A stretch of 64,000 nt of DNA. It comes from Ilyonectria destructans. Its lineage: Eukaryota > Ascomycota > Sordariomycetes > Hypocreales > Nectriaceae. Shown here piece by piece: positions 1 through 9,523 of this stretch. The stretch spans positions 186,001 to 250,000 of the forward strand of contig JAHEWK010000036.1 of the NCBI GenBank assembly GCA_020740775.1, written 5' to 3'. A model generated the notes under the pieces. The model searched no databases. It saw only the letters and a program-made list of their open reading frames with translations, and was not told the DNA's origin. Made by a program: the position numbers and the translations under genes. Position 1 is the first letter of the stretch. The number at the start of each line of letters is the position of its first letter.

Positions 1-117
1 AACTGCCGACTACGGTACCATGCTACAGATGGGGTACATGTGTATGGAAGCGAGTGGGGATGTTATGTTTGTATTGAAGCTACTACTACAGCTGGCAAAG
101 GGAACACCAGGACAGGC

Positions 118-1845
118 TCACCCGCCACCACCATAGCACTTTTTCTCCGGAACCTGGCAGGTCTCGAGTCGGCAGAAGCACGATGATTTGACTAGTACAT
201 CGGCACCAGCAGCTGCGAGGGTCAGCTGCGTTTTTATCATTCCCGCTTCAACAGTGCGCCCAAGTCGTACGAGGCACTCGTGATAGCCGTGCAGCGCCCA
301 GACGTTGTTGGGATGCTGGTGCGCGCGTACGAGCGACTCATCCAACCCCAGATCCTCTGCATAGGCAGCCGCTGCTTCTTCGACGCGGCCCTGCTCGAGT
401 AGAAGCGCCGCGTAAGGGTGCCGGGTCGGGAGCATCCACCCCCACGGCTCAGAGTACACGAGCGCGTCGTCGCGGGCAATCGCAAGTCGGAGGCTCTCGA
501 ATGCGATCTCATAGTTGCCTCGCCGGTACTCAATCTCGCCATCCAGCATAGCGGTAGCAACTTCGAGCACATCAACCACTCGGTTCGGGAACTGTAACCG
601 CGTGGGAGGCACACGTTTTGCTGCAGCCCGGAAGAGCTCACGCTCCTTGTCCGCCTCAGCGACATTGCTAGTTGCAGCCCAGGCGATCGCTTTCCCGTAG
701 TGCGTCATGGCGACGGTGACGCAGCACAGCGCCTTGTTTTCCGGAACTGGCTGCCTCTTGAGCTCCTCCCACATGCCGAAGCGGATCAGCACGTGGATGC
801 GGACGGATTTAAAGAACTCCATCCAGTTGGCCATTGGGGGGGAGTCGACTAGCAGCAGGTCCTCCGTAATAGTTGCCTCCATTCGATCAACCGATTCCAA
901 CGCAGTGCGGGATTGACCTGCCATCATGGCGGCGTAGATGAGAGAGTGGTAGTCATGAAGCCGGTAGAAGCTATAAAAGTTGCGCCCACCCTCCTTGGAA
1001 TAATACTTGTCGTCTGCAATGGTGGCTTTCATGTTCGTATCGATGGCTCGGCGGTAGTCGCCCACGAGGACGTCTATATAGCTCAGCATGTGGTGCATGT
1101 AGCCAGCATCGGGCACGAGACTGCGCAAGTAGTCCGCAGGAATAAGGGCAGCCTCTGGAGTCGTGGACATCTCCATCAGGTGGATGTACATGTGTAGGAT
1201 GCCAGGGTGGTATCGGGAATCTGGGTGCTTCAAGCCACGCTCTAGGATGTCCTTGATCTCTAAAACGGGTGTTGATAAAATCGGCTGTCCAGTGCTCTTC
1301 TCGAACAAGTTCCAGGGATTGGTATTCATCAACGCATCGGCAGCGAGGGCGACAATATCCAAGTCGGTTTGTCCAAAATTCTTATACACCATCCTCATTG
1401 CGTTAGCAAATGCTAAGATTGAAGGCGAAAAGTCATCTAGCACGGAACTGGTCGGAAAGCGATACTGGATAGCGTCGACCAGGGCCTGCTCTACGGGAGA
1501 TGCGGTCGCCGCGTGTTCTTTAGCCTTTAGTGCCATGGCATGGCATTTGCTGACCGAGGCTTTCAGGTCTTTCTCGTCAAAGACGACCCATTTCTTGTTG
1601 TAGTTGGGGCCCGACGCGAAGGCGGCGCCCCAGTAGCCCATGGCGCAGGAGGGGTCGTGGGCAATCACCTGCTCAAAGCACCGAGCGGCTTCCCCATGGT
1701 TGAAGGAGTAGGCCCAGGCGAGGCCACGGCTGAACCATATCTGCGCATCGTGGCTCTTTGTAGTGATCGGGCGACGGAATGTGCCCAAGTCGTAGTATTC
1801 TGCAGCAGCCGGGACGGCAGCCGCCTGGACGCGTTGAGCGGACAT
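118..1845 (-). CDS. TPR-repeat protein, 575 aa
   Basis: A single uninterrupted reading frame of 575 codons. Helical tetratricopeptide-like units are visible near the N terminus (a stretch with WFSRGLAWAYSFNHGEAARCF, about residues 37-57) and again near the C terminus around residues 440-550 (RRGNYEIAFESLRLAI, LLLEQGRVEEAAAAYAEDLG). TPR solenoids bind other proteins; no catalytic motif is visible and I see no signal peptide or membrane segment. Proteins of this layout are common single-exon genes in moulds and are usually annotated only as TPR domain proteins. The Met at 1845 is chosen because it is the first in frame and the next bases upstream are AT-rich untranslated sequence. The specific role is unknown. 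It shows no sign of decay and lies outside the transposon-rich part. Confidence 0.8.
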   Translation of the reverse strand: MSAQRVQAAAVPAAAEYYDLGTFRRPITTKSHDAQIWFSRGLAWAYSFNHGEAARCFEQVIAHDPSCAMGYWGAAFASGPNYNKKWVVFDEKDLKASVSKCHAMALKAKEHAATASPVEQALVDAIQYRFPTSSVLDDFSPSILAFANAMRMVYKNFGQTDLDIVALAADALMNTNPWNLFEKSTGQPILSTPVLEIKDILERGLKHPDSRYHPGILHMYIHLMEMSTTPEAALIPADYLRSLVPDAGYMHHMLSYIDVLVGDYRRAIDTNMKATIADDKYYSKEGGRNFYSFYRLHDYHSLIYAAMMAGQSRTALESVDRMEATITEDLLLVDSPPMANWMEFFKSVRIHVLIRFGMWEELKRQPVPENKALCCVTVAMTHYGKAIAWAATSNVAEADKERELFRAAAKRVPPTRLQFPNRVVDVLEVATAMLDGEIEYRRGNYEIAFESLRLAIARDDALVYSEPWGWMLPTRHPYAALLLEQGRVEEAAAAYAEDLGLDESLVRAHQHPNNVWALHGYHECLVRLGRTVEAGMIKTQLTLAAAGADVLVKSSCFCRLETCQVPEKKCYGGGG

Positions 1846-2870
1846 GGGGCAGTGTCGAATCTAGAAGTTGAGGAGAAACGTAGCGTATGAACGTATGAGC
1901 GAGACGATTCAATCTTATTGACCGTATCAGCTCCCGGGGTGGCTTCAACGCGGCTGAGACATGTCTTTGTATACCCCAAGAAACTTTGGGTCTTAAATCA
2001 GGCTTGGCCGGTTAAGTTGTGCCGATGAAGAGAATATGAGTGGCGTGTTTTTTTCGGGGACCAGATTTTCTCTGGTCCCGCCAGCATGAAATTGATTTAT
2101 AATGAGCTTCCTCATTACATATTTCCAATGCGGCTGTACGGCTGATGCACAGACAAAGATGCGGGAGTGGAACAAGTGTTTATATCGTAAGTGGTGAAGC
2201 CAGACAGACTAATGCGGATTGTGGGTTTCACGGAGCCGGTGCTGTCCGATTCAGCTAAGCTCCAGTTCGCCCGGTCGGGGCCACCGAATCGGATGGATTA
2301 TCAAATCACCCTGTGTCTCCGACCTGAGTCCCGAGAGTATCCCCGCAACCTCGCCGAGGTGATGGAGGAGGGGCTGTTACCAACGTGAAGTCGAGTTTAT
2401 CGTGTAACTAGGCGTGAATATTTTGAGCAGCTCTTGACTGTCCCTAGATCACGGAGGACTTCTTTTCTCTCGGCGGGTTTGTGGATTCGTCCGCATGTCG
2501 GTGGGCTTGTTCCCCAAACACGCACCACATTGAGACCCGGTGGTGCATTTCGTTTCTGTACTGCTTTGGCCAAGTCAGCTGGCCTGTACTGTACCAGCGT
2601 AGCAGAGCAAGTGGGAAAGGCCACTAGCTAGCTACCTTGGGCTGGATGACTCTTCATTCTTGATTTCCTCCGCGGACGTGCCAACTTCCGAAGCGTTTTG
2701 GGGTCCCGAGCAATCAAGTTCCTACGGACTACAGCTACATCCCGTGACATCAATGACGTCGCAAGCTTTCGGATTTTTTTTTTCCATGGGTCCCTCAAAA
2801 TGAATTCCGGTACGTAATTATTCTAGTGTCAAGAAAAGGATGTATCACCAGCTGCGTGTCTCATGCATAC
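1846..2870. other. Intergenic, no supported gene
   Basis: This holds the upstream region of the TPR gene and the downstream region of the GST gene. Only short overlapping ORFs below 80 codons on both strands are present, none with recognisable domains. I see no repeats or RNA gene here. Confidence 0.5.
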
Positions 2871-3536
2871 TCATTTCTTAGTCGCGGCCTCCACCTCCGC
2901 AATCGCTCTATCCTGGTCCTCCATTGTCTTTCGGACCGCCGGTCGAGCCTCCATCCTCTTCATCCAAGCTCCTACATGGGGGTACTTCTCATACAGATCA
3001 TCCCCGCCGTATTTCGGGGCCCAGCGCTGCCAGGCCACGAATGATAGATCCGCGTAGGTGCATTTGTCTCCGGCGAGCCAATCCCTCGTGCTCAACACCG
3101 ACTCCAGCACCGCGTTGATGCGGCGCATCTCCTTGACGTAGCGGTCAATCACGCTCTGGACCTTCTCGGGGTGGAGGTTCTGGAACCAAGAAGCCTGTCC
3201 GTAATAGGGGGCTTGGCCAGAGACCTGGAAGAAGAGCCACTGCTTGGTGAAGTATGTGTCGGTGGTAGACACATAGCTGATCTTGTGCTCGGTGCTGTCA
3301 TACTGGTCGATGAGGTATTCGACGATCGCGCCAGATTCCCACAGCTTCATGCCGGTGTTGGGATCCTCAATGGCGGGAAGGCGGCCATTGGGGTTGAGCA
3401 GCGTGAATGGTTCCTGCTTGACAGAGGTGAAGTCGATGAATGTAGTTTCGTATGGAATGTTGAGTTCTTCCAGTATCAACGCTACCTTCCACGGGTTAGG
3501 CCCATATTGGTGCGAGTAGAGTGCGATGGGCTTCAT
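2871..3536 (-). CDS. Glutathione S-transferase, Ure2p/Gtt-like
   Basis: A 221-residue protein starting at the Met of MKPIALYSHQ. The frame opens 20 codons earlier (3596), but that extension is hydrophobic and poor in family features, so the internal Met is preferred. Residues 1-80 form the thioredoxin-like GST N domain (GPNPWKVALILEELNIPYE, then the glutathione-binding segment NPNGRLPAIEDPNTG and ESGAIVEYL). The remainder is the all-helical C domain, including DWLAGDKCTYADLSFVAW, the usual N-capping/aspartate region. Fungal members of this group conjugate glutathione to electrophiles or act as peroxidases in the cytosol. The frame is intact with no visible intron. The substrate cannot be told from sequence. 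Confidence 0.9.
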   Translation of the reverse strand: MKPIALYSHQYGPNPWKVALILEELNIPYETTFIDFTSVKQEPFTLLNPNGRLPAIEDPNTGMKLWESGAIVEYLIDQYDSTEHKISYVSTTDTYFTKQWLFFQVSGQAPYYGQASWFQNLHPEKVQSVIDRYVKEMRRINAVLESVLSTRDWLAGDKCTYADLSFVAWQRWAPKYGGDDLYEKYPHVGAWMKRMEARPAVRKTMEDQDRAIAEVEAATKK

Positions 3537-4164
3537 GGTGGTTAGGGCAGGCATAAGCAAGAAGAATGGACTACAAATGATGCATATATTTGGCATATTA
3601 CAGGAAAGTTGAACACTTTATATCCTAGCAGGATCAAACTCATTACCCAATCTTGCGGGGCTTTTTTGCCTTTTTCGTCATGTAAATCTCGCTCGCGCTC
3701 TCTCTTGTCTCCACTTCGCCGAGGTCAGACGAGCCCGACTCTCAGGAACTAAGATATTATTAGTTAGTTGCTCTGCCCGCCATCCTCGGGGACTGGAACA
3801 TTATTAATGATTTGCTCGGCCCGCCATCCTCGGGGGCCATATTCGCCTACTCACAATGCTCTAATCTATTGCTTTGGGGGTTTACTCAAACTTCTTTAGA
3901 TGACTAACTTCCGAGCCCAATGCTGGCCGCCACCTCGGTTGCCGACCACGCAGGAGATGGCACCCCTTTCACCATGACATAAAATCCCCGACGTCCCGTT
4001 GATCCGTAACATTTCCGGGACCGGGCTTTTAATGTGCCTGACATCTACCACGTATGTCTTGCTTCTCCCCGTCTCATCTCATCACGTACCTTAATACCAC
4101 CCTGCGCCTTTGGAGAAGGGAAGGCGCCGGGTCTTTTAGTTCTTTGCTCCGACTCGAAGTAGCA
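3537..4164. promoter_or_regulatory. Divergent intergenic region between GST and MFS gene
   Basis: The GST gene (-) and the carrier gene (+) diverge from here, so both promoters should lie in this stretch. It contains an imperfect tandem duplication of about 42 bp at roughly 3752-3838 whose two halves share CCCGCCATCCTCGGGG. No clear TATA box was identified. The duplicated GC-rich block could be a regulator site, but that is only inference. Confidence 0.35.
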
Positions 4165-5549
4165 ATGACAGAAGGCGAATCTAACAGCAGGTGGGAGCCC
4201 CATGACTCAAGTCCGTTTTCCGAAAGCCAACCAGAACCGGTCCAACAGCCGCCTCCTCCAGCCCCAGATGGAGGCTATGGCTGGGTTGTCACTGCCTGCG
4301 TCGCCATCGTCAACGGCCACTCGTGGGGCATCAATGCGGCATACTCTGTGTTTCTAGCCCATTATCTGGCTAACGAGACCTTTTCCGGTGCAACCAACCT
4401 CGAGTATGCCTTCGTTGGGTCATTGAGCATCGGTTGCACTCTTCTGATCTCGCCCCTCGCCACCATCTCCGTGCGAGAATTCGGAACAAGACCAACCATG
4501 CTCTTTGGTGCGCTCCTGCAGTCGGTGAGCCTCATTGGCGCCAGCCTCTCGACCAAGATGTGGCATCTCTTTTTGTCCCAGGGAGCACTCTTCGGCATAG
4601 GAATGGGGCTGCTCTTCCTCCCGTCCTACGGCATCATTGCCCAGTGGTTCACTAAGCGACGCGCCCTGGCCAATGCTTTGCAATCGCTGGCGCGGGAATT
4701 GGCGGCCTCATTTATTCACTCGGCTCCGGGGCAATGATTCGCAACCTCGGTCTGGATTGGGCGTTTCGGATCCTAAGCATCATTACCTTCGTGATCAATG
4801 CTGCTTGCACTCTACTTATCAGAACCCGATATGAGGCGACTGGTTCGCGTCAGCTAGCCTTTGATTCATCTCTTCTCAAAAGAGTGGAGTATCTCCTTAT
4901 TCTGGCTTTCGGCTCCTTTAGTATGCTTGGATATTTCGTCCTGATCTTCACCCTCGCCAACTATGCGAATGAGATAGGGCTCGACGCACCTCAAGCGGCC
5001 GTCATTCCGGCTCTTCTGATGCTGGGCCAAGCCCTCGGCCGCCCGGTCATCGGATACTTTAGCGATACTATCGGGCCTATCAACATGGCCACCTCAATGA
5101 CCCTCCTAATAGGTGTCTTCGCACTGACTATTTGGGTCAACGCCAAGACCTACGGGGTGCTGGTCTTCTTCGCGCTCATCGAAGGCACTGTAGCTGGCGC
5201 GTTCTGGGTAACTGTTGCGCCGGCTATGGTTGAGGTCATCGGTCTCGAAAATCTACCCTCAGGATTGACTCTGTTATGGTTAGCGCTGGTCCTTCCGTCG
5301 ACTTTCAGCGAGCCCATCGCTCTGGAAATTGTTGTCAGGACAGGGAATTATATCGGAGCACAACTTTTTACTGGGCTCGTGTTCATTGCAGCCGCCATTT
5401 GTATGGGACTTCTCCGGGGATGGAAGATTGGCCAAGCGAAGGGCAACGCCGAGGCCAGCGCAGACTCAACCCAGCGTGTGAGATATGAGAAGCAGCATGG
5501 TTACCCTAGAGCCTTCATCTACGACTGCTTTAAGTGGCAAAATGTCTAA
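4165..5549 (+). pseudogene. MFS monocarboxylate-type transporter, one frameshift
   Basis: Two reading frames together make one monocarboxylate (MCT, SLC16-like) carrier of about 460 residues. The first (4165-4737) has the family signature DGGYGWVVTACVAIVNGHSWG at the start of TM1 and the following membrane segments up to QWFTKRRALAN. The second frame, open from about 4676 to 5549, continues directly with the glycine-rich TM segment (AIAGAGIGGLIYSLGSGAM) and the C-terminal six helices. The switch lies at about 4672-4680 and needs one extra base, consistent with a single-base deletion after the RRALAN motif. There is no GT..AG pair that would explain it as an intron. The family moves monocarboxylates or related small acids across the plasma membrane. 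Either the gene is a recent pseudogene or the assembly lost one base. Confidence 0.75.
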
Positions 5550-6563
5550 TCGGGAAATGATCAAGTTATAGATAAAACTTAAATGTCAACCTGTTAACGG
5601 GTTCCAGAGATGGCATTTCACAGCAGATTTCCCTGCTCAGTTACCTACCCTTAACACCAATGCAATCTAAATAACACCTCGTTAGGCAACTCTCCCCTGA
5701 AGAAAATCTCCCCCGCAGCTGCTGTTAACGCTGTGACCGGGGAAAGTTTTACACAGGCCACCAAGGCTTAGCTGCTAGCGGCCATCAGGGCACTAACAGT
5801 AGCAGAGGAAGGGTTAAAAGAGTTGACTTTCTTCTGTACAGCAGTCATCCCTACTCCTGATAATAAAGTAGGAATCCAGGACAAAATCTCCCCCGTTTTC
5901 TATCGATATCCCTACTGATCTGTCTTTTCACTTTATAGGTCAACCAATTGCATAGAAGGATAGCGCTCTTGTGCTATTCCTCTCAACCGTGTTCAGCGGC
6001 GATGAGCACACGGAACGATGGAGGAAGAAGCCCACAACAGTCCAAATCCGGGCGCGGTCGATACAGCGAATTTTTTTTTTTTGCGAGGAAGCCGAGAAGC
6101 GAAAGTCAGTCAGAGAAGTTATTCGAGCTGGAGATGAATCTACAGAGCTTTCACAGCACAATCACGTCAACCGAAAGAAAAATTCGGATTGCCAAGCTTG
6201 TAAAGGCTTCCGGCAAGGGGAAGCCAGCCAAGGAGCCAAAAAAAAAAAAAGAGCCTTTAAAGGAGGGTGACGGTAATATGAGGCGGCCGAAGAGGAAACG
6301 ATTGGTAAAGATCAGTATTCCCGGGATTTCCATCACCATAGAATTTAGGTGGAAATTGATGTACCTCTCAGAACGCTGCATTTTGATTGGTCTGACCGGC
6401 GGCGACTCCGATCTGCCGAGTTACACCGCCCGTCCATCCTTTTAGTGGCAACATCTCCGACCAAGCGTAAGTACTTTACTTCCTCACTCTTGGTTACCAA
6501 GTACCTGTACGTTATCACTACAACCTCGACATACTTGAAGATTGGTGTTCCTTGCCCTCTATC
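5550..6563. other. Intergenic, no supported gene
   Basis: Upstream region of the Zn2Cys6 gene. An ORF of 165 codons (5948-6445) is present but it reads through an A run at 6241-6250 and a T run near 6071, has biased Lys/Arg composition and no domain, so it is not called. The stretch 5620-5930 looks like degraded repeat DNA. A region rich in short purine tracts lies at 6050-6260. Confidence 0.4.
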
Positions 6564-8420
6564 ATGGCTGACTCCGGCACACGCCCATACTTTGCATCGA
6601 TGGTTTCGGACCCAGCCTCCCAGGACGGTCTGCTCCCAGAGACGTCGCCTCAGGTCGACAGTGGGTCTCATGGGTCCTCCTCCCCGCGTTCGGGGGCTTG
6701 CTTGACCTGTGTATGTCCCTCTCACCCTTGTGTTTCCCTACCGCAGGATCTCATACTAATTTCCTTTAGCGTGCGAGGCATCTCAAGTGCAGCGGACAAC
6801 AGCCATGTTCCCGTTGTTCAAGCTCAAACTCTGAGTGTGTTTATGTGGCTTCGCGACGGGGACGCAAGGACGCAGGTAGACCGACTTCACAGTCAGCACC
6901 AGACGTGCCTACAACTCCTCCGAACCGCGTCACAATGGAATCAAATACGAGCATTCCAGCCGAACCCATACCCTTCGATGGCCATCCCAGCAACGTTGGG
7001 CGCGAGCAAGTGCCGAATCGTTCGCTCATAGAGCTGTGCCTAAACGCCTTCTACCATCACTTCCACCAGGCACATCCTTTTGTTCTTCCAAAAAGACACT
7101 TCGCCCTGGTCAGTGAGAGTACTCGAGAGCCTCTTTTGGCTGCGATGCGATGGATTGGGTCATTCTATCTGAACGTTGGAATCTTCCGCGACGTTCTCCT
7201 CCACGAGGCTTATCAACTATCATACGCATCTGGTCGCTCCGAGGACGGCTTCTTGATTCAGGCTTTGATCCTGCTCGTCATTGGCCTCAATGGTAGTGGC
7301 GAGTTGGAAAGGGCAAGGGCAGTCCTCGCTGATGCAGAAAGGCTTGCAATCCAGATGTCCCTTAATACAAACGATTATGCGGCTTCCAATGGTAGAGGGA
7401 TGCCGATATTAGAGGAAAGTTGGCGAAGAACCTGGTGGGATCTCTTTGTGGTGGATAGCATGGTGGCAGGTATACATCGCGCTACTAACTTCCTCCTCTT
7501 TGACATTCCTACCGATGTTGCCTTACCATGCGAAGAACATTATTACTTTGAAGGGGTGAGTAAATGCTTAGTTCGGCGAAGGCATGGATTAAGTACTAAC
7601 CCGACTTGAGAACATACCGCAACCTGTATACCTCGAAGATTTGGAAGATTCTCAATTTTCTGGTGATGAGCGCGAATTCTCTTCATTTGCATATAGGATC
7701 TTGTGCGCTCGAATCTTGGGAAAATTTATCCGATTGCCGCCGATAAGTGGATTTGAAGATGAGAATCTACCCAGGATTGAAGCACTACTCACTAATTGGT
7801 GGCTATCCTTGCCTAAGCATAAGCGAGACACCTATCTCGAAGGCGGCCGCTTTGATGAAATGATGTTTCAAGCTCATATGATCATGCATCTCGTCTCTAT
7901 CCTTCTTCGTCAACAGCACTCTCAGCTCGACTTATCTCTGGTACAGGAGATCAATGCTTGTGCACCACATCAGCCTGTGCCTTGTCAAGAGGCGTTCAAC
8001 ACGCATACAACTCATACGATACAATCGGCAAATAAAATCAGTAAAATGATCACCTCTCCAATACCGCTATTGTCGCACACCCCTTTCTTTGGTTGTGTAG
8101 TATCTTTGTCATCGAGGATCCACCTCAGCAAATGGGCTCTCTACTCGACTCCGCAAGACGAAGATGAAATGCGAGAGCAGATACGGCTCAGCATGGGTGC
8201 TTTGCGTGAGATGGCCGAAGTGTGGAAAGCAGCGGAACAATCTGCGGAACAGGTCAATCGAGTTGCCCAACGGCTATATCGTGCCAAGAAAGAGCAACGA
8301 ATACTGTCACAGAGTTTTCTTGACGTGCTGGGCAGTAGTGTAGCTGTCGATGACCCGATACTGGGTGAAACTGAGGCAATGGATGAGGCGCGGGACGAAC
8401 ACTCTATGCCCGAAGTCTGA
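6564..8420 (+). CDS. Zn2Cys6 (GAL4-type) transcription factor with fungal_trans domain
   Basis: Three exons, join(6564..6710, 6770..7555, 7611..8420), give 580 residues. Intron 1 (59 bp, GTATGT..TTTAG) splits the zinc cluster; joining the exons completes ACLTCRARHLKC followed by CSRCSSSNSEC and a basic tail SRRGRK, the classic C-x2-C-x6-C-x(n)-C-x2-C-x6-C binuclear cluster at about residues 45-75. Intron 2 is 55 bp (GTGAGT, branch TACTAAC, AG). The middle region carries the fungal_trans fold: FYHHFHQAHPFVLPKRHF, then RWIGSFYLN and ESWRRTWWDLFVVDSMVAG. The protein is a nuclear regulator binding CGG-type sites as is known for the family. Its targets are unknown; the upstream carrier gene on the same strand is a possible but unproven one. 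No damage is visible. Confidence 0.88.
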
Positions 8421-8992
8421 AGGACAGCGGGGTTCCAAAAAGCTGGCAACTAACTATACAGAAGATCGAGTGGCTAGTGCCGGCCTGTTTGCGCATATAA
8501 ACACGTCTTTGCCAAATAGTGATTATTCTCGATGTATGCCTTGCCTTGACTGGCCAAATAAAACTGATTTCTTTTTCTTTTTCTCGTCTAAAATCTACCA
8601 AATGTTCGCGTCGATCGTCTTTGATTCACGCGACTTTTTCCATTCAGGAAATCCTGCCTCAGACTTCTTAGTAGTGCCGCAATCCCATCATGAGAAGGGT
8701 TCAGACCCAGGGTACAAGAAAGATGAACTACATTCATCCATGGGGACTGTAGGCAAAAGAGGAAGCCGCCGCTCGTACATGGCGCAGCGCAATTTGCGTG
8801 GGAAATGAACCACCTCACAGGGCTACACAGGGGCCGTGCCGCGAGACACTATCGCGTCATAAAAAAAGGGTTCTTCCGCTCCTAGACCACTTATTAGAGT
8901 AGGTCAGGTTATGTGCGTGGACACAAAGTGTGGGCATTACCAATCCTGATAAAGGTGCTGTTAATTCAATCATAAGTCTAAGTCTCCCAATC
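8421..8992. other. Intergenic between convergent genes
   Basis: Downstream of the transcription factor (+) and of the GFA gene (-). Short ORFs only. No domain, repeat or RNA gene recognised. Confidence 0.45.
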
Positions 8993-9480
8993 TTACCCAA
9001 ACCTAGGTTCCTGCTTAGCATCGTGTACAGCGGGCACGTATGCAACTCGATCTTTGCAATAGAATTCAACGCCGATTTTACCGCCAAGGCTTGCCAGGCC
9101 GTTATCCAATCCCCCAGCCTTGATAACTATCTTCCCCTGCATCAGATCCAGTTGAGTGTAAAGGCTCGATCCACAATTAGGGCAGAAGAAGTGCCGGTTA
9201 TTCTTGCCCGAAGCACCTGCGACATCGCAATACTTGGGCGAGCCTATGCGGTAGTTTCGATGTTAATTTCTTGCGGAGATGGAATTAAGACATGTACTTA
9301 CCACGGACAACGGAGAAGGATTCCTCGGGAACGACAACGTTAGAGGTGAATGCGCCTCCAGTCCACTGTATTCGTCCGTCAGCAGGGGACCCCTCCATAC
9401 GTAACAGCCAGGCATATGTCTTTACTTTCTGGCAATCGGTGCAGTGACATAGAGCAGTTACTTCGGGCTGGCCTGGATGG
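8993..9480 (-). pseudogene. GFA-family (CENP-V/GFA) protein, 5' end missing
   Basis: Three exons can be joined on the minus strand: about 9480..9426, 9365..9302 and 9243..8993, with introns of 60 bp (GTAAAG..ACAG) and 58 bp (GTAAGT..ATAG), all phase-consistent. The product reads CHCTDCQKWTGGAFTSNVVV, then PKYCDVAGASGKNNRHFFC and PNCGSSLYTQ, and a C-terminal piece ending VHDAKQEPRFG. These are the second and third zinc-ligand groups of the glutathione-dependent formaldehyde-activating (GFA) fold. The first ligand group, normally a Cys-x-Cys-Gly near the N terminus, is not found. The frame upstream hits a stop just before Crypton-1 terminal sequence begins at about 9524. I infer 5' truncation by that insertion or an associated deletion. 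GFA-fold proteins bind zinc and small thiols; many are of unknown function. Confidence 0.65.
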
Positions 9481-9523
9481 GTGTTTGTGAGCGACTTGAG
9501 ACATCAAGTGGATGTCACAGGTC

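Noticed and set aside
5948..6445. 165-codon ORF
   Set aside because: Low-complexity Lys/Arg content spanning an A run and a T run; no domain.
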